Shown here: piece after piece, positions 63,929 to 64,000 of the stretch | Position numbering within the stretch: the stretch's first letter is position 1 | How the letters are laid out: every line of letters starts with the position of its first letter | Assembly (NCBI GenBank): GCA_002706605.1 | Contig: PALT01000023.1 | Span: 1 to 64,000, forward strand | Source: Rhodovulum sp. | GTDB taxonomy: Bacteria > Pseudomonadota > Alphaproteobacteria > Rhodobacterales > Rhodobacteraceae | DNA: 64,000 nucleotides | Direction of reading: 5' to 3' | Notes under the pieces: generated by a model | The model's database searches: none | What the model was told of the DNA's origin: nothing | The model's input: only the letters and a program-made list of their open reading frames with translations | Program-made: the position numbers and the translations under genes

Positions 63929-64000
63929 ATGCCCAAACACTATGTCTTTCTTTTCTTTGCGATTTTGACCGAAACCGTCGGCACGACCCTGTTGCCGCTG
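63929..64000 (+). CDS. Small multidrug resistance (SMR) transporter, 5' end only
   Basis: The first 24 codons (MPKHYVFLFFAILTETVGTT, then LLPL) match the start of EmrE/SugE-type SMR proteins, where the glutamate in the first helix (E15 here) binds proton and drug. It is cut by the window edge. The ATG is six bases after the YitT stop. Confidence 0.7.
   Translation, partial: MPKHYVFLFFAILTETVGTTLLPL

Overview
The window is GC-rich, tightly packed chromosomal DNA from an alphaproteobacterium, most likely a member of the Rhodobacterales (Roseobacter group). The pointers are the sqdB-sqdD-sqdC order for sulfolipid, LpxI rather than LpxH in lipid A synthesis, a suf operon headed by an IscR-type regulator that lacks the usual three cysteines, (R)-citramalate synthase, and an IalB-type periplasmic protein. 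This placement comes from gene content; no database search was possible.

Layout. 1-423: 5' part of zwf running off the left edge, with a sequence break near position 90. 526-5788: HNH nuclease, esterase plus 3-methyladenine glycosylase, YghU-type GST, MFS transporter, squalene/phytoene synthase-like protein. 5785-21136 (all minus): cimA, cysS, then a long envelope and housekeeping block that is transcribed pyrH, frr, uppS, cdsA, dxr, rseP, a 43-residue protein, bamA, ompH, fabZ, lpxA, lpxI, lpxB. The lpxD gene usually found in this block is absent and lies at 37.6-38.7 kb beside its own acyl carrier protein and ketoacyl synthase. 21217-29335: miaA, AraC regulator, lytic transglycosylase, a glycine betaine-type ABC importer, ssb, and aroK-aroB, where aroB carries an in-frame amber codon. 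29458-36000: small membrane protein, large secreted hypothetical, xerD, CorC-type protein, HerA-like ATPase, a 433-base gap with two candidate small RNAs, and an IalB protein. 36073-41251: KS/ACP/LpxD and two cell-wall enzymes. 41470-42340: an AT-richer islet with two unrecognised genes. 42610-45469: sulfoquinovosyl diacylglycerol operon. 45470-51152: a long regulatory gap and a 1732-residue RTX protein with a glycoside-hydrolase-like core. 51271-60264: tRNA-Arg and the iscR-iscS-sufB-(ybjQ-fkbM)-sufCD-(yip1 x2)-sufS operon. 60421-64000: hydrolase, small protein, HD protein, NADP isocitrate dehydrogenase, YitT protein and the start of an SMR transporter.

How it fits together. Much of the window builds the envelope: isoprenoid precursors (dxr, uppS), CDP-diacylglycerol (cdsA), lipid A (fabZ, lpxA, lpxD, lpxI, lpxB), outer-membrane protein assembly (bamA, ompH, rseP), peptidoglycan remodelling and sulfolipid. 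The suf operon supplies iron-sulfur clusters. The least explained parts are the RTX/hydrolase protein with its inverted-repeat leader, the two small-RNA candidates, the passengers inside the suf operon, the aroB nonsense codon and the broken zwf end. No CRISPR array, complete insertion sequence or prophage was recognised.
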